Source: Hyposmocoma kahamanoa (Eukaryota; Arthropoda; Insecta; Lepidoptera; Cosmopterigidae). From it: a stretch of 64,000 bases of DNA. The stretch covers positions 2,622,173 to 2,686,172 of the forward strand of contig NW_020654748.1 in NCBI RefSeq assembly GCF_003589595.1, read 5' to 3'. This document shows, piece by piece, positions 1 to 10,700 of this stretch (positions are counted from its first letter, which is position 1; each line of letters starts with the position of its first letter). A program made the position numbers and the translations under genes. The notes below the pieces were generated by a model. It made no database searches and was not told where the DNA came from. It was given only the letters and a program-made list of their open reading frames with translations.

Positions 1-141
1 CAGGACATTTGAGCAGACTTGCGTATGATTTCAAGCACTGGAAATACGACCCTGATGGCAAGGACTTGAGTATGAGTTTCAGTGCTCACTGCAATACTCA
101 GTCCTGACTTGAGTATTGAGTAGAGTTCTGGAATACGACCC
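1..141 (+). mobile_element. PIF/Harbinger-like MITE, right part, cut by the window start
   Basis: Matches the complete element at 10272-10446: internal TGGAAATACGACCCT, then the right terminal repeat CTTGAGTATTGAGTAGAG ending GGAATACGACCC at 141. The left end lies outside the window, so the target duplication cannot be checked. Confidence 0.75.
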
Positions 142-1277
142 ATAGTTACTCTTTTCGAAAGCATTAATTATGAAGTCACCAAAGAAAACCAACTCTGTTT
201 CAGGGTCCTAAGTTATTTTGCTGGCTGTTTTATATTTGAGGAGCTTTGGTACAAAAACTGATAAGTCACATTTTGATTTGTTCTTCTTTTTTCATTTTCC
301 AAATGGTAGTTTTTACAGCAACTGCTAAATCCTCTTCAAAAGTTTCATATGCATGGGTCTGAACACAATACAACAAATCCATTAAATGGGACTAGACAAT
401 ATTATAATCAGAATTTAATGGTTTTATCAGTTTTTATTCTGAAGCTCCACATTTTATAAGGCATTTTGCTGCCACTGAATTTTAAAACTTTTATGTTGCA
501 TTAACCTTACATTACAGGGATAATAGGTATGTGTGTAAATAATCATGCTTGTCCTTATTCAATTCAAATTGATAACACTTTAAAACTAAAGAATATTGGA
601 AAATAAAACAAACACATTTAAAGCATCAACTTATATTGTTAATACATTTTTACAAATGGCGTTACTGACACTTAAACTAATAAGCATTGACTTCCGATTA
701 CATTCCCTATATAAATATTACCCTTGAATGCTGTACTAGTGTACAGGTTGTTGGTTCTGTAAAATTATATTGTTTCTTTTCATATTATTATACTTTTAAT
801 AGATCTGCAAGTTAATTTAATCTTAATTTTAATCTTATAACATTGAATTAGTTGGGAACATTCAGTTGTATTCTTCATTATGTTGTAAAATGTCTTCCAA
901 ATCACGCCAAAATGAGTGGAAAACCCACAATTTAAAATAGAGATGAGGCAGATATTGTCAGTGATGACAGGATGATTTGGACTCCTTTTTAAAGGACTGA
1001 CCAGATGCAGTTCAAGACCGGGACCAGTAAATTGCAAGACCTACGCCCAGCAATGGGACACAACATGCTTTTAATTTTAGTCAGTTATTACATCGTCAGG
1101 AAAATAGACACTTGACCAGGTATCGGTTAAGCAGAGTATATTATATCTAACTTTCAAGTAATACATATAGAGTGGTTAATACCTCCTGTAATCCCTGAAC
1201 GATTAAAAACAATAAGTAAAATATCGAAACCATTTAATGTATACATGAGATATATTATTTTGTTTCGATTTTCGACT
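142..1277. other. AT-rich 3' flank without recognised features
   Basis: No coding pattern and no recognised repeat except a short LINE-tail-like phrase (CCCAGCAATGGGACA, about 1047). Confidence 0.5.
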
Positions 1278-1446
1278 AAAAAGGTTGAATTATTATATCA
1301 ACTTTAATTACTGGCCACACATAGCAGAATGTTTAATCTAAATCAAAAGACGATTGGGTTATTCTTTTTCAAATTAAACAATTCAATTCTGATATTTGTG
1401 GCCAGTGATTCATATGAACATTGTTATCACAATTCAACCTTTTTTA
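1278..1446. repeat. Foldback element with imperfect terminal inverted repeats
   Basis: The left end AAAAAGGTTGAATT...ACTGGCCACA and right end TGTGGCCAGTGATT...AATTCAACCTTTTT are inverted copies about 45 bp long with mismatches. Size (about 170 bp) and structure fit a non-autonomous foldback element or MITE. No target duplication is obvious. Confidence 0.55.
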
Positions 1447-1458
1447 TAGAGTTTCTTT

Positions 1459-1535
1459 CTATTAAATACCAATTACTTTACTGTAATTATACCTTGAATT
1501 ATAATTACAGTAAAGTAATTGGTATTTAATATAGA
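1459..1535. repeat. Near-perfect hairpin, arms over 30 bp
   Basis: The left arm (1461-1491) and right arm (about 1500-1531) pair perfectly over at least 31 bp (the left begins ATTAAATACCAATTACTTTA) with a loop of about 8 nt. One two-base offset lies at the base of the stem. It could be a tiny foldback element or a small-RNA precursor. Confidence 0.7.
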
Positions 1536-1784
1536 ACAAAATACAGGACATCTCTGGGGTTTTATTGCTAGGCGTTATCCACTCCATGTATATTATTTGT
1601 AAATATACTGTTTACCCGATCTCTGAACATGAGATATCAAAAATGACGTTATTATCATTTAAAAAAGGTTTACGCCAGCAGGCTGAATTATTACCTAAAC
1701 ACTTTGTAGAGACGAGTCATGTTCTTTGTTGCATTAATGTGTATTAAACTTTTTTTATTTTCTCATTTAAGAGCTAGGCTCTTA

Positions 1785-1970
1785 TCGCAGGAGCACTAGG
1801 GAAACCCTGTATTGCGGGTGCCATGGATACACTCGTAGACAACCACAAATTACACCCAAACTCACGAGAGAAATAAATAGGTCGTATAAATATTTCTCCC
1901 GGCTCGGGAATCGAACCCGGGACCTCTGCGTGGCAGTCCAGGATGGTAACCGTTCGGCCACAGAGACACT
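1785..1970 (-). mobile_element. SINE A copy (tRNA-derived), degenerate
   Basis: Minus-orientation copy. Box B-like GGTTCGATTCCCGAGCC and box A-like TGGCCGAACGGTTACC are readable on the minus strand, followed by the family body (GTGAGTTTGGGTGTAATTTG) and the CACCCGCAATACAGGG segment. Confidence 0.8.
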
Positions 1971-2532
1971 TTAAGTTCCGGATGCGATTGAACATCAATT
2001 TTTCTCTTAACTGATCTAAATAATTTCATCTTAGTCTTCCTTTGCCTCTCTTTTTTTCGATCTCCCCTTCTAAGAAAAGTTTGTCTGATGTAGTAATAAT
2101 TATGATTATGTTAAACAATTCACAATCTGCCATGTGTTAACAATGTAATTTTACAGAAACAACGTAATTCTTCTCAATGTTGCAGACCAAATATTCAATA
2201 CCGATTACCATTGCCTGGTTTCGCCCGCTACATGCTTTATACTATGGTTTTTATGGCACTTAAACATGACATTTATTTTATGAATCATTCCTATAAATTC
2301 CCATTTTGGATGGAACATGTTGGGGATGTATTCTAGTTTGTACTCAACTTTTCGTTGGAAATGCGATGGCACTAAATATAAGTGCAGGGAGCAATACAAC
2401 GTCTAAAGAAGTTAAAAAGATATGTGCTAATAATTGGAAGATTACAGTCGGCTACAAAATAGGCATTACGTAATTTAGGTACTAGTTTAAAAAATGTTAG
2501 GCCACATGATGGTATGTATCGTATAAGTTTTT
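1971..2532. other. Downstream flank of STOX, nothing recognised
   Basis: AT-rich sequence without repeat or coding signature that I can identify. The STOX 3' UTR probably occupies the part nearest 2857. Confidence 0.4.
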
Positions 2533-2538
2533 TTTATT
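2533..2538 (-). terminator. Candidate polyadenylation signal of the STOX gene
   Basis: TTTATT on the plus strand gives AATAAA on the minus strand about 320 nt past the stop codon. Other AATAAA-like hexamers occur further down (near 2270), so which one is used cannot be decided from sequence alone. Confidence 0.3.
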
Positions 2539-2857
2539 GTCCCTTTAATTATCAAATTGAGCTACAAACTAAGAATTTACTGAATAATTCGAAGATGGCA
2601 TATGAATACTGCATTAGTTTCTAAGATATTTTCGGTGATAAGTTAGTAAGACAAACGAATTCATTAGAAGTATACAAAGGTATTAAAAGATATGATAAAT
2701 TGGGAGTACAAAATCTTAAACGAGTACAAGGTCCGAACTAAACGTAGTGCGTATCTAAAGCATGTTATGAAGTTACCAATAAGTTACACAACTAACTACC
2801 TTAAAACTGTGTTAATTCTACTATTGTACATTTTAACAAGATTAACAGTGTTAGATA

Positions 2858-4729
2858 CTATACAAGACCAAAGTCAGTGCACACGGCAGCGACTTCCCGG
2901 TTATTTTGTTTCTCCGTATTGTTTGCAGCCATGTTCAACTCCACCAGAGTGTCCACACTGTTGATACTGACCCCTTTCAGAATTTTCTGCGCGGCTAAAC
3001 TAGTAAAATTAAAACTCAAATCGCTCAAGCTCGGAAAATTGTAAAAATCCTGGTTCTCTTTCTTGCTCTCTTGGCTCAGGCTGTACCTCTTCTGTTTGTT
3101 TTCCACGCTGTTGACTTTTTCTGTCGACGTATTTATGTCCTTTATTTGTTCCTGGTTCTTTAATGCCAGATTGGGCTCAGATCCCAATACAGGCTTCTGT
3201 TCAATGCCCTTTGTTAACAAGTTTGCAAGAGACTCGGAACTCATCCTGTTATTTACATTCGGAAGTCCATTTAACATTTGCAAGGCTGCTGCTTTCTTCA
3301 AGAGGTCGACACTTTTTAGTTCACTGTTTGAATTTATGTTGGTCTGTAGGCCGCTGTTTGCGGAAGACAAAGCATTCTTTTGATACCTTAAACTTCCCAG
3401 TGAACCTATTATGTTGTCATAACTTTTCGTTGGTGTAGACGGGTTGCTATTTGTGGTCGTTTCCAAGTTATGTATATTGTTATGAATGGCCGGAGAAGCC
3501 GGGTTGGACGATACTTCGTTTGTGTTATTCAATTGATTCTTATAAATAAAGCTGTTATTATTAGCCGCGCCGCCTATTTGCAAGGATAGCTTACGATTGT
3601 TATTCATACCCGTGTCGTTTATAGAATTCTTGTTGAATTTGTTTTCTTGTACTTTTACAGGTTCCGGTTCTTGGTACATTTGTTTATTTTTCTCGACGCA
3701 AACGTCGAAGGAAGTTTCCGTGGGATTTTTTGGCGTTTGATTAGAGACCCCATTTTGAACCGATACAACTTGCCTATCATCGTTGATGATGTATATGTTG
3801 CTTCCGTTGCTAGTTTCGGTGACTTTACCGTTTTCGAAAGTGATGACTGATCTTACAGGGGAATTTTGTACAAAGACTTTGGTGTTTGTACCACCACCGT
3901 TTTGTGATATAGTGTTCGTGGTAACTTTTAGTGTAATCGAATTATTTGAATTTGAACTGGCCATCATTGTAGCGGACGGATTTTCTATTTTCGAGCCTAA
4001 TGTTTTGTTATGCAAAGGGGTTGCGGTTTTTTTGGGCGTACTTGGGCAGTTTTTTGGAAACGACTTCGGAGAGGTATTTTTGCCGTTTTTTGGAGTTTCT
4101 CCTCCAATTATTGGTGGTTTAGATCTGTACTTGTGCAAACTTTTTGGGGAACTTTGTAAACTCTGAACTTTAACGAGTGATTGAGCTCTACTCAAACCTG
4201 GTCCGGCGTGTGTGTTGCTATGACTAGGAGAAGGCTTTAATGTACGGTCCGATATGTGCGATTCTAGACTGGAGTGACCACTACTGCCGCTGGTATGGTA
4301 AGTCCTTTTCATTGGAGAATTTTGATCAGACATGTTTTTGTTGTCCTTTCTGGGAGTGCGGTGCGTGCTTGTGCTTTCTAAACTGGAGGGACCGCTGGTG
4401 GACATAACATGGTCTGAGTGAGAGTAGTCTCTCCTTAAACTTCCGCTGGGGCTGTCTCTTAGCTTGGGGTCGCTACCGCGTTGGGGTGATCCAAAATGGT
4501 CCAAAATGGTCTTGTTAGTAGAACTCCTGCTGAGTGTTGATCGTGGTAGACTGCCTGAACTAGGGCTGGACTGCCTGATGGGTGAATGATCGTAGTGGAC
4601 GGAACCAGCGAGGCCAGACTCGGTGGAGAGGTGTCGCTTGTGGCGTCGCGGCAATGTCGATGACCGATTACTGATTTCTGAACCATCGTAGTACGATGAC
4701 ATGTATGATGTTTGACTCTGCAATGACTC
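2858..4729 (-). CDS. STOX1: STOX terminal exon, long Ser/Asn-rich region and conserved C-terminus
   Basis: 1,872 nt: 623 codons and TAG at 2858-2860. The acceptor is CCATTTTCAG followed by GAG TCA TTG, phase 0. The region is mostly low complexity: Ser/Pro/Arg-rich at first (STLPRRHKRHLSTESG; repeated SLPRS and SSLES patterns), then Asn/Thr/Ser-rich with repeated S/T-P sites (SPKS, TPKN, TPTK), typical of an intrinsically disordered regulatory tail. The last 60 residues regain order: FPSLSDLSFNFTSLAAQKIL then GVSINSVDTLVELNMAA, ending VAAVCTDFGLV, which looks like the conserved STOX C-terminal motif. Long open frames on the opposite strand here (for example 3783-4166 +) are shadows. Confidence 0.87.
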   Translation of the reverse strand, partial: ESLQSQTSYMSSYYDGSEISNRSSTLPRRHKRHLSTESGLAGSVHYDHSPIRQSSPSSGSLPRSTLSRSSTNKTILDHFGSPQRGSDPKLRDSPSGSLRRDYSHSDHVMSTSGPSSLESTSTHRTPRKDNKNMSDQNSPMKRTYHTSGSSGHSSLESHISDRTLKPSPSHSNTHAGPGLSRAQSLVKVQSLQSSPKSLHKYRSKPPIIGGETPKNGKNTSPKSFPKNCPSTPKKTATPLHNKTLGSKIENPSATMMASSNSNNSITLKVTTNTISQNGGGTNTKVFVQNSPVRSVITFENGKVTETSNGSNIYIINDDRQVVSVQNGVSNQTPKNPTETSFDVCVEKNKQMYQEPEPVKVQENKFNKNSINDTGMNNNRKLSLQIGGAANNNSFIYKNQLNNTNEVSSNPASPAIHNNIHNLETTTNSNPSTPTKSYDNIIGSLGSLRYQKNALSSANSGLQTNINSNSELKSVDLLKKAAALQMLNGLPNVNNRMSSESLANLLTKGIEQKPVLGSEPNLALKNQEQIKDINTSTEKVNSVENKQKRYSLSQESKKENQDFYNFPSLSDLSFNFTSLAAQKILKGVSINSVDTLVELNMAANNTEKQNNREVAAVCTDFGLV

Positions 4730-7700
4730 CTGAAAATGGTAAAAAAGGGAATGTTATAATTTTGTTACACAGCAAAAAATTGGTAGGTATATAAACAAAG
4801 CGTTTTAAGAGTTGGTACATTATACCTTGGAGTTGGTCTGCGTAGCGACACAGTGTAGATGCACCGCTTTGGAGTTAAACCACTCGGTAGGCGGAAACTG
4901 CGCAGAAAAGGTGCTCATCGCGCGCGTCTGTTTGCTGCGGCCGCTTCGTCTGAATAAGCGGGAGAGCAGGGACACTTTTTCTGAAATGAGAGAAAATGTA
5001 TTCAGAACTAATTAGGCGAAACTGCTGACAAATATTGAACTTTCTTTGGAAATCAGAAAGACAATAAGAAGAATCTAAAAAGACAGTTTCCTAACAGGTA
5101 ACAAAAACATCAAAGTGAATTGTAGATGGAGCATTGTAATAATAAAATCCTTCTAAAATGTCGTTTTAAAAACTACCAAGTACAAATTAATCTAAATTAC
5201 TATCTGGTAGTAGATAAATCAGGCTAAAATGACTTACTAGGCGATGCAGATTCAACACTCGGTGGGTAATCGGTGGACGAAGACGAATCAGTCGTATTTG
5301 CGTGCTTGTGATGCAAGCTGCGGGTGGACGCACACCGTTGCAGATACTTGCTGCTGGAGCCGAAGATCCGAAGGGAGTGTCTTCGGTCCAGCGAACGTGG
5401 TGCCGGGAATGAAGCGCTTCGGCGTTTGTTTGGACGACCGTACAGAATTTTGTCGTTTGGGTTGCCTGGAAAAGAACAATACGTTTCATGGTGAGATTTG
5501 TAGATAATTGAAAATATTGGGTTTGGGACGTACTGAAGCTCAGTAAAGCTAATTGTTACTGTACTTAATCCGAAACAAATCTATGTCTGTTCAGCTGGTA
5601 TTCTTAAGTTACGTATAAGACGATTATAAAGTATTGCAGTTAACTACTGGGCACGGGGAAAAAATATTTTACAAAATTCGTGCCATCTGCTTGGCTAAAA
5701 TTAGCAGAATCATAATATGATTAATTGACAATTCATATTATGAATTTTCTTGCGAATTGTATTGTATCATATTATGATTGTGCCAATGCCACCTTTTTAG
5801 CCCTGCGCTATATGTAATAGCGATACGTATTCTATAAAAACTGTCACAGATATTATCTTTAGGTTTGAATCACTATACCTACATATAGGTAATGTAAGTA
5901 GCATTTTTTAATAAAATTTACTACCCAAAATCCTAAATGCGAAGAGAACATTTTTCATTCCTCAAATCTTTAATTAGTCACGCTGTTAATGGCATGTTTT
6001 GGCATGTAACGAAAATCCTGAAACATCCGAAGCTCCGAGCGCGTAAACGACGCACAAAGTTAATGCAGTTGTGCGCATAAATCAGCAGTGAACTTGACAG
6101 CAGTTCTCGTTTTGTAAACAGATTGAGATGGTATGCTAACGGCTTTTCCTTGCGATCTAATCCTGACTAATGCTTACTGCAGAATAATTTGTGTTTGTTT
6201 ACTAATACATTTATGTGATCTTATTTATCGTTTAAATAAAGTTAACGCTTATAGCTACATATTAACTGCCTCTGTGGCCGAACGGTTACCATGCCGGACT
6301 GCCACGCAGAGGTCCCAGGTTCGATTCCCGGGCCGGGAGAAATGTTTGTATGGCTTACATTTATTTCTCTCGTGAGTTTGGGTGTAATTTGTGGTTGTCT
6401 ATGTGTGTGTCCATGGCACCCGCGACACAGGGTTTCCCTAGTGCGGGGCTATGTTGAGTGTGTGCGTTATTATTATTATTATTATTATTATAGTATCGCA
6501 TTGTGGGAACAAGTGTATAAGTTTTAGTTATTTGTTGTGTCATTTGAAAATATATACCTATAATTTTGTGCAAAACTAATCTCATGGTGTTGTATTATAT
6601 GGGTGTAGTCAATCGAGCTGCGTTCCAAGTTGGCGTGCAGTCTGGCCCGAAGGTGTTTTCCGATCGCATTACAACTGCTTGCGATGATGTTGAAATACAT
6701 CTTTTGTGACTATGGTAATAAAGGTAATGCCCTAACTCTTATAACTCAAATGTTATACACTAACAAAATATAACTATATCGCTGATTGAAATTTAAAAAA
6801 GAAGTGATTTAAGTGACCCTTTGTTAATTTTACTTGATCTTAGGTGACTAAGTTAATATTTATTTTTATTGAATATCATATTCATTTTTTTTTTGTGAAA
6901 ATGCTTCACTAGTTTGTTATTATTATTGATACAAAGATCGAGCAAATGTCACGGGGTTCTCACAGATGGCGCTACGGCAAGAAACCGTTAAAAACCAAAA
7001 ACAAAGATGTGCAACAAGCACATAAAGAAACTCGTAAGGTTGTGGTAACTCGTTCCGCAGCTCAGTTGGGAGAGCGGTTGTTTTTAGGTTTGGCGAAATC
7101 CCTGGTTTGAGTCTAATCGGATCGAAGGAATTTTTCTTTGTATTTATTCGATTTTTGAATCAATACTCGTTAAGTTAATTTTGCATTTGCAAGAACAAAC
7201 TTATCTAAGTACTTAGACAGTTCAAAGTCAAAAGTTAGTATTCGTAACATCTCTATCGGACGAGATCAAAGCAAGAATTTCAGGAAAAATAACTGCGAAC
7301 AGATTGTTTTGTTAGACTTAGAAGTTCAAACATGAAATTCAAGCTATTAATTTTATGGTATTATGGTTTAAGTTTCATAATCTACTTTGTATGTTGGGTT
7401 CTAAGATATGTTAAAGTAAACAAGTTGGTACTTAAACTACCTACTTAGGTATCTTCTTTATCGGAACATCAAAGAGTCGCGACTTAGAACAGTAAGCGTA
7501 TTAAGATCTTAATCAAAATTATGTTCCAGTGCTATCTCGTACCTTCAATTTAGGGTTGTCACATGTTTAGTTACTTTGAATTATTGCAGAAAAGAAGAAG
7601 ATTATATTAAGCAACAAAGTAAGTATGAATGTGTTGAGTATACGTGATAGCCGAAATAAAAACTCATTTTTCGAAATCAACCAGCGAGTTTAATTCCGTT

Positions 7701-10700
7701 GACGAACAGAATACTTACTTTAACCCATTAACGCCCAAATACAAATTAGCGTTAAAAATTGTAAAATTTTTTTATGAACCTTTACAAAATAGCCTAGTTA
7801 TGAGAAAATTATGAAGAAAAAAAAGATTTTATTTTATTTTGTATGAAAAAAAATGCCGTCCTCAAATGGGGACAATGGGCTCAAGCGGTGTCAAAAAATT
7901 TGTAACAATATTTGTCGGTGCACAAAGACTTGACGCATTTTTTATATTGCCAACGCGCTTATTTGTGGCTCAACAGCTATTTTTGCACATCGTAACTGTT
8001 AAGCCAACTTCTGAGCGTAGTGATCAACACCAATGTTCTGTAGATTTAGCACCAAAGAAGCTGCTGGATGTAAACTTTGAGTATTTGTTTCTCCAATAGT
8101 GACGTGATGTAACCGTTTAACTGATGTAGCTGATTTAGCTTCGTATTATTGGTCAGGAGGTGTAAACGCCATGTATTAGCTAGTGCTAGGTGCAGCTTGT
8201 AGTGGAACAACACCACCAGTTTTTGCCTCGAATGGCAGTGCGATACAAAAAGATTGGTCAGCTTGATTTATCCTGCTGGTACGTTTTAAATCACGCAGGA
8301 TACCCACGTCAGCTTTCTGTTTATTCACAGTGCTTTATCTTTTTACTTTCACCAGAGAAAGGACATTATCATAATCAGAGCTCATCGTGCAAATACTATT
8401 GTCAAGCCATGGAAAAAACAGAATTTGGTTGATTGGGTAAAATCGATAGTCAAAATTGGCACGGTTTTACTCTACATGTGTATTACAAATCTGGTCAAGT
8501 AGATATTTCTTAGTTTTTCCTTTGCAGACAGTTTCAGTTGTTCGATAACCAGTTTGCCGTAGATTATTAGATCTTGTTACATAAGAATAGTACTTCTACA
8601 TTGGTGAACGCCCTCAGTTCCAGGGGAAATGCCCCCTAAATCTATCTCCACATCATGGTCTCTCTCATCCATTACAGCTTCAATAGCTTTCTGAAGCCCA
8701 TAGTAATAATTGTGGCTGCCAAATACCTGTTGTGTCATTATTTCGTTGAAAATTACTTATAGATGAAAAACTAATAAACTACCCCATAAGCGCCCAATGG
8801 CCCCAATTGGGGACACCGTTATATACCACCGTCTGAAGTTGTCAAAACACTATTTAACTCAATTATATAATTTTTATTTTATAATATACGAATACATTTC
8901 AATAATATATGTAAAAAAAGAAATAAATTGTTGGTAATAACATACAGGAAAAACAACTAACTTTAGCGTTTCACGTGTGCGTAAGTTAACCCCATAAAAG
9001 GAACAGTCAAACTACTTTTATTTAATTCTAAACAATTTTTTTAAATAATAAAATTAAGATCCACTATTTTACTTTACATATACACTTTTGTAATGAGTAT
9101 TAATAGTAATATAAAAAAATTACGGGTACTCAAAGTAGTATCCTCGATTGGGCACGGCGGGCGCAAATGGGTTAATAGGCACTTGAACGTTTTATGAATT
9201 TTTTAGCACTGCGAATTATTTTGGCAGTTATAGTATGGAACGGAAAACGGAATCGACCTTCTCTGTACGATTTGCAAAACTGATAAAACCTTACAGTATT
9301 TCTACTGGAAGGAAATAAATACCGTTCTTTAAAATTCACAACCCTGTTTAGAATCTCTTCGCCCATTAAAATACCGGTGTGCAAGTCCTGCACCGCTATT
9401 CCACATTACGAAAATAACCTGGAATGTGACACGTATAATTGTAGCACACCTCAGTACGCACCGTCTGAAAATTCTGAAATGCTTCTGATATTCTATGCAG
9501 TTTAAGTTAAATTTAATCGACGAACGTTATTTAAAAAAAATGTAAGCAATGCGTAAACTTAATTTTTATTTAAGTTTTTTTTCCTTATTTCTCTTTTCAC
9601 TAATTTATTTCGATAGACAAAGATTCTAGCATACAACCTCTTCATATTATTAATATTTTTCCCTTGCTTACAAGTTTTATGTTTATTCATTCTATTCAAA
9701 AATATATAATATTCAAAAATATTATTTCATAAATAATGTCCACATTCCAGTGGAAATTTTCAAATTACATTGATAGTAATAATAATGTAACATTTTACGT
9801 AATAACCTACCTGTAACTTTCATTAAGAGTTATAATAACTCAGTTTATTAATAATGCATAATAAATTCAAAGTTTACAGTCACAGTTACGGCATTTATAG
9901 TCACATTATAACACGACTGGACAACATTGTACAGTGAGCGCCTTTAATTGTGATATATGTGTACCTATTTATCGACTCAGTAACTCTAAATCAAGATTAT
10001 AACTGTAGTAACTGTCGGTTATGATTGTTTCACCGGAATTGCAATCACTATTTGCATAAGAATAGGAACTTGAAGCATATTGATTAAAAATATTTTTTAA
10101 CTTCAAAAAAGGAGGAGGTTCTTCATTTGACTTTTTTTTTGTTTGTATGTTACGGGTTAACCCTTTTTGTAACGATTTTTGGAACGATTTTGATGATTTT
10201 CTTTTCTTGTTGGAAAAGGGGTATCTCAGCATTGGTCCCATTTAATTTTGAAGGAAATATTCCACCTCTAAGGGTCGTATTCCAGAACTCTACTCAATGC
10301 TCAAGTCAGGATTTGAGCCGACTTGAGTATGATTTCATGCACTGGAAATACGACCCTAATGGCAAGGACTTGAGTATGATTTTCAGTGCTCACTGCAATA
10401 CTCAAGTCCTGACTTGAGTATTGAGTAGAGTTCTGGAATACGACCCTAAGAGTGGTAAACTAGGAGATGAATCCGGTTTCGCGCACTTTTTGGTAACCGA
10501 TTATAATAAACTTGGCAAATAGATGTAATTCCACGAACTTTTGAGGTCGGTTTTTTTTAGTACTTCGTACTGAGATAACATGATACCAAATACCGGCATA
10601 AACAAGTCGTGCGCCTGGTGGTAAGTGACGCGTCTGTCCATAACACTGCACTGATGCTTTAAGATCTGAAGGGCACTGACACTGCGACCGTTACCCTAAG

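Noticed and set aside
3063..4166. Long plus-strand open frames at 3063-3383, 3163-3438, 3647-3850 and 3783-4166
   Set aside because: Antisense shadows of the low-complexity STOX terminal exon, which is supported by splicing phase and conserved ends.
6266..6340. tRNA gene-like sequences at the start of SINE A (also at 23766, 42958, 63652 and others)
   Set aside because: Box A and box B are present, but the sequence runs into a conserved SINE body and ATT tail, and the cloverleaf is imperfect. These are SINE heads, not tRNA genes.
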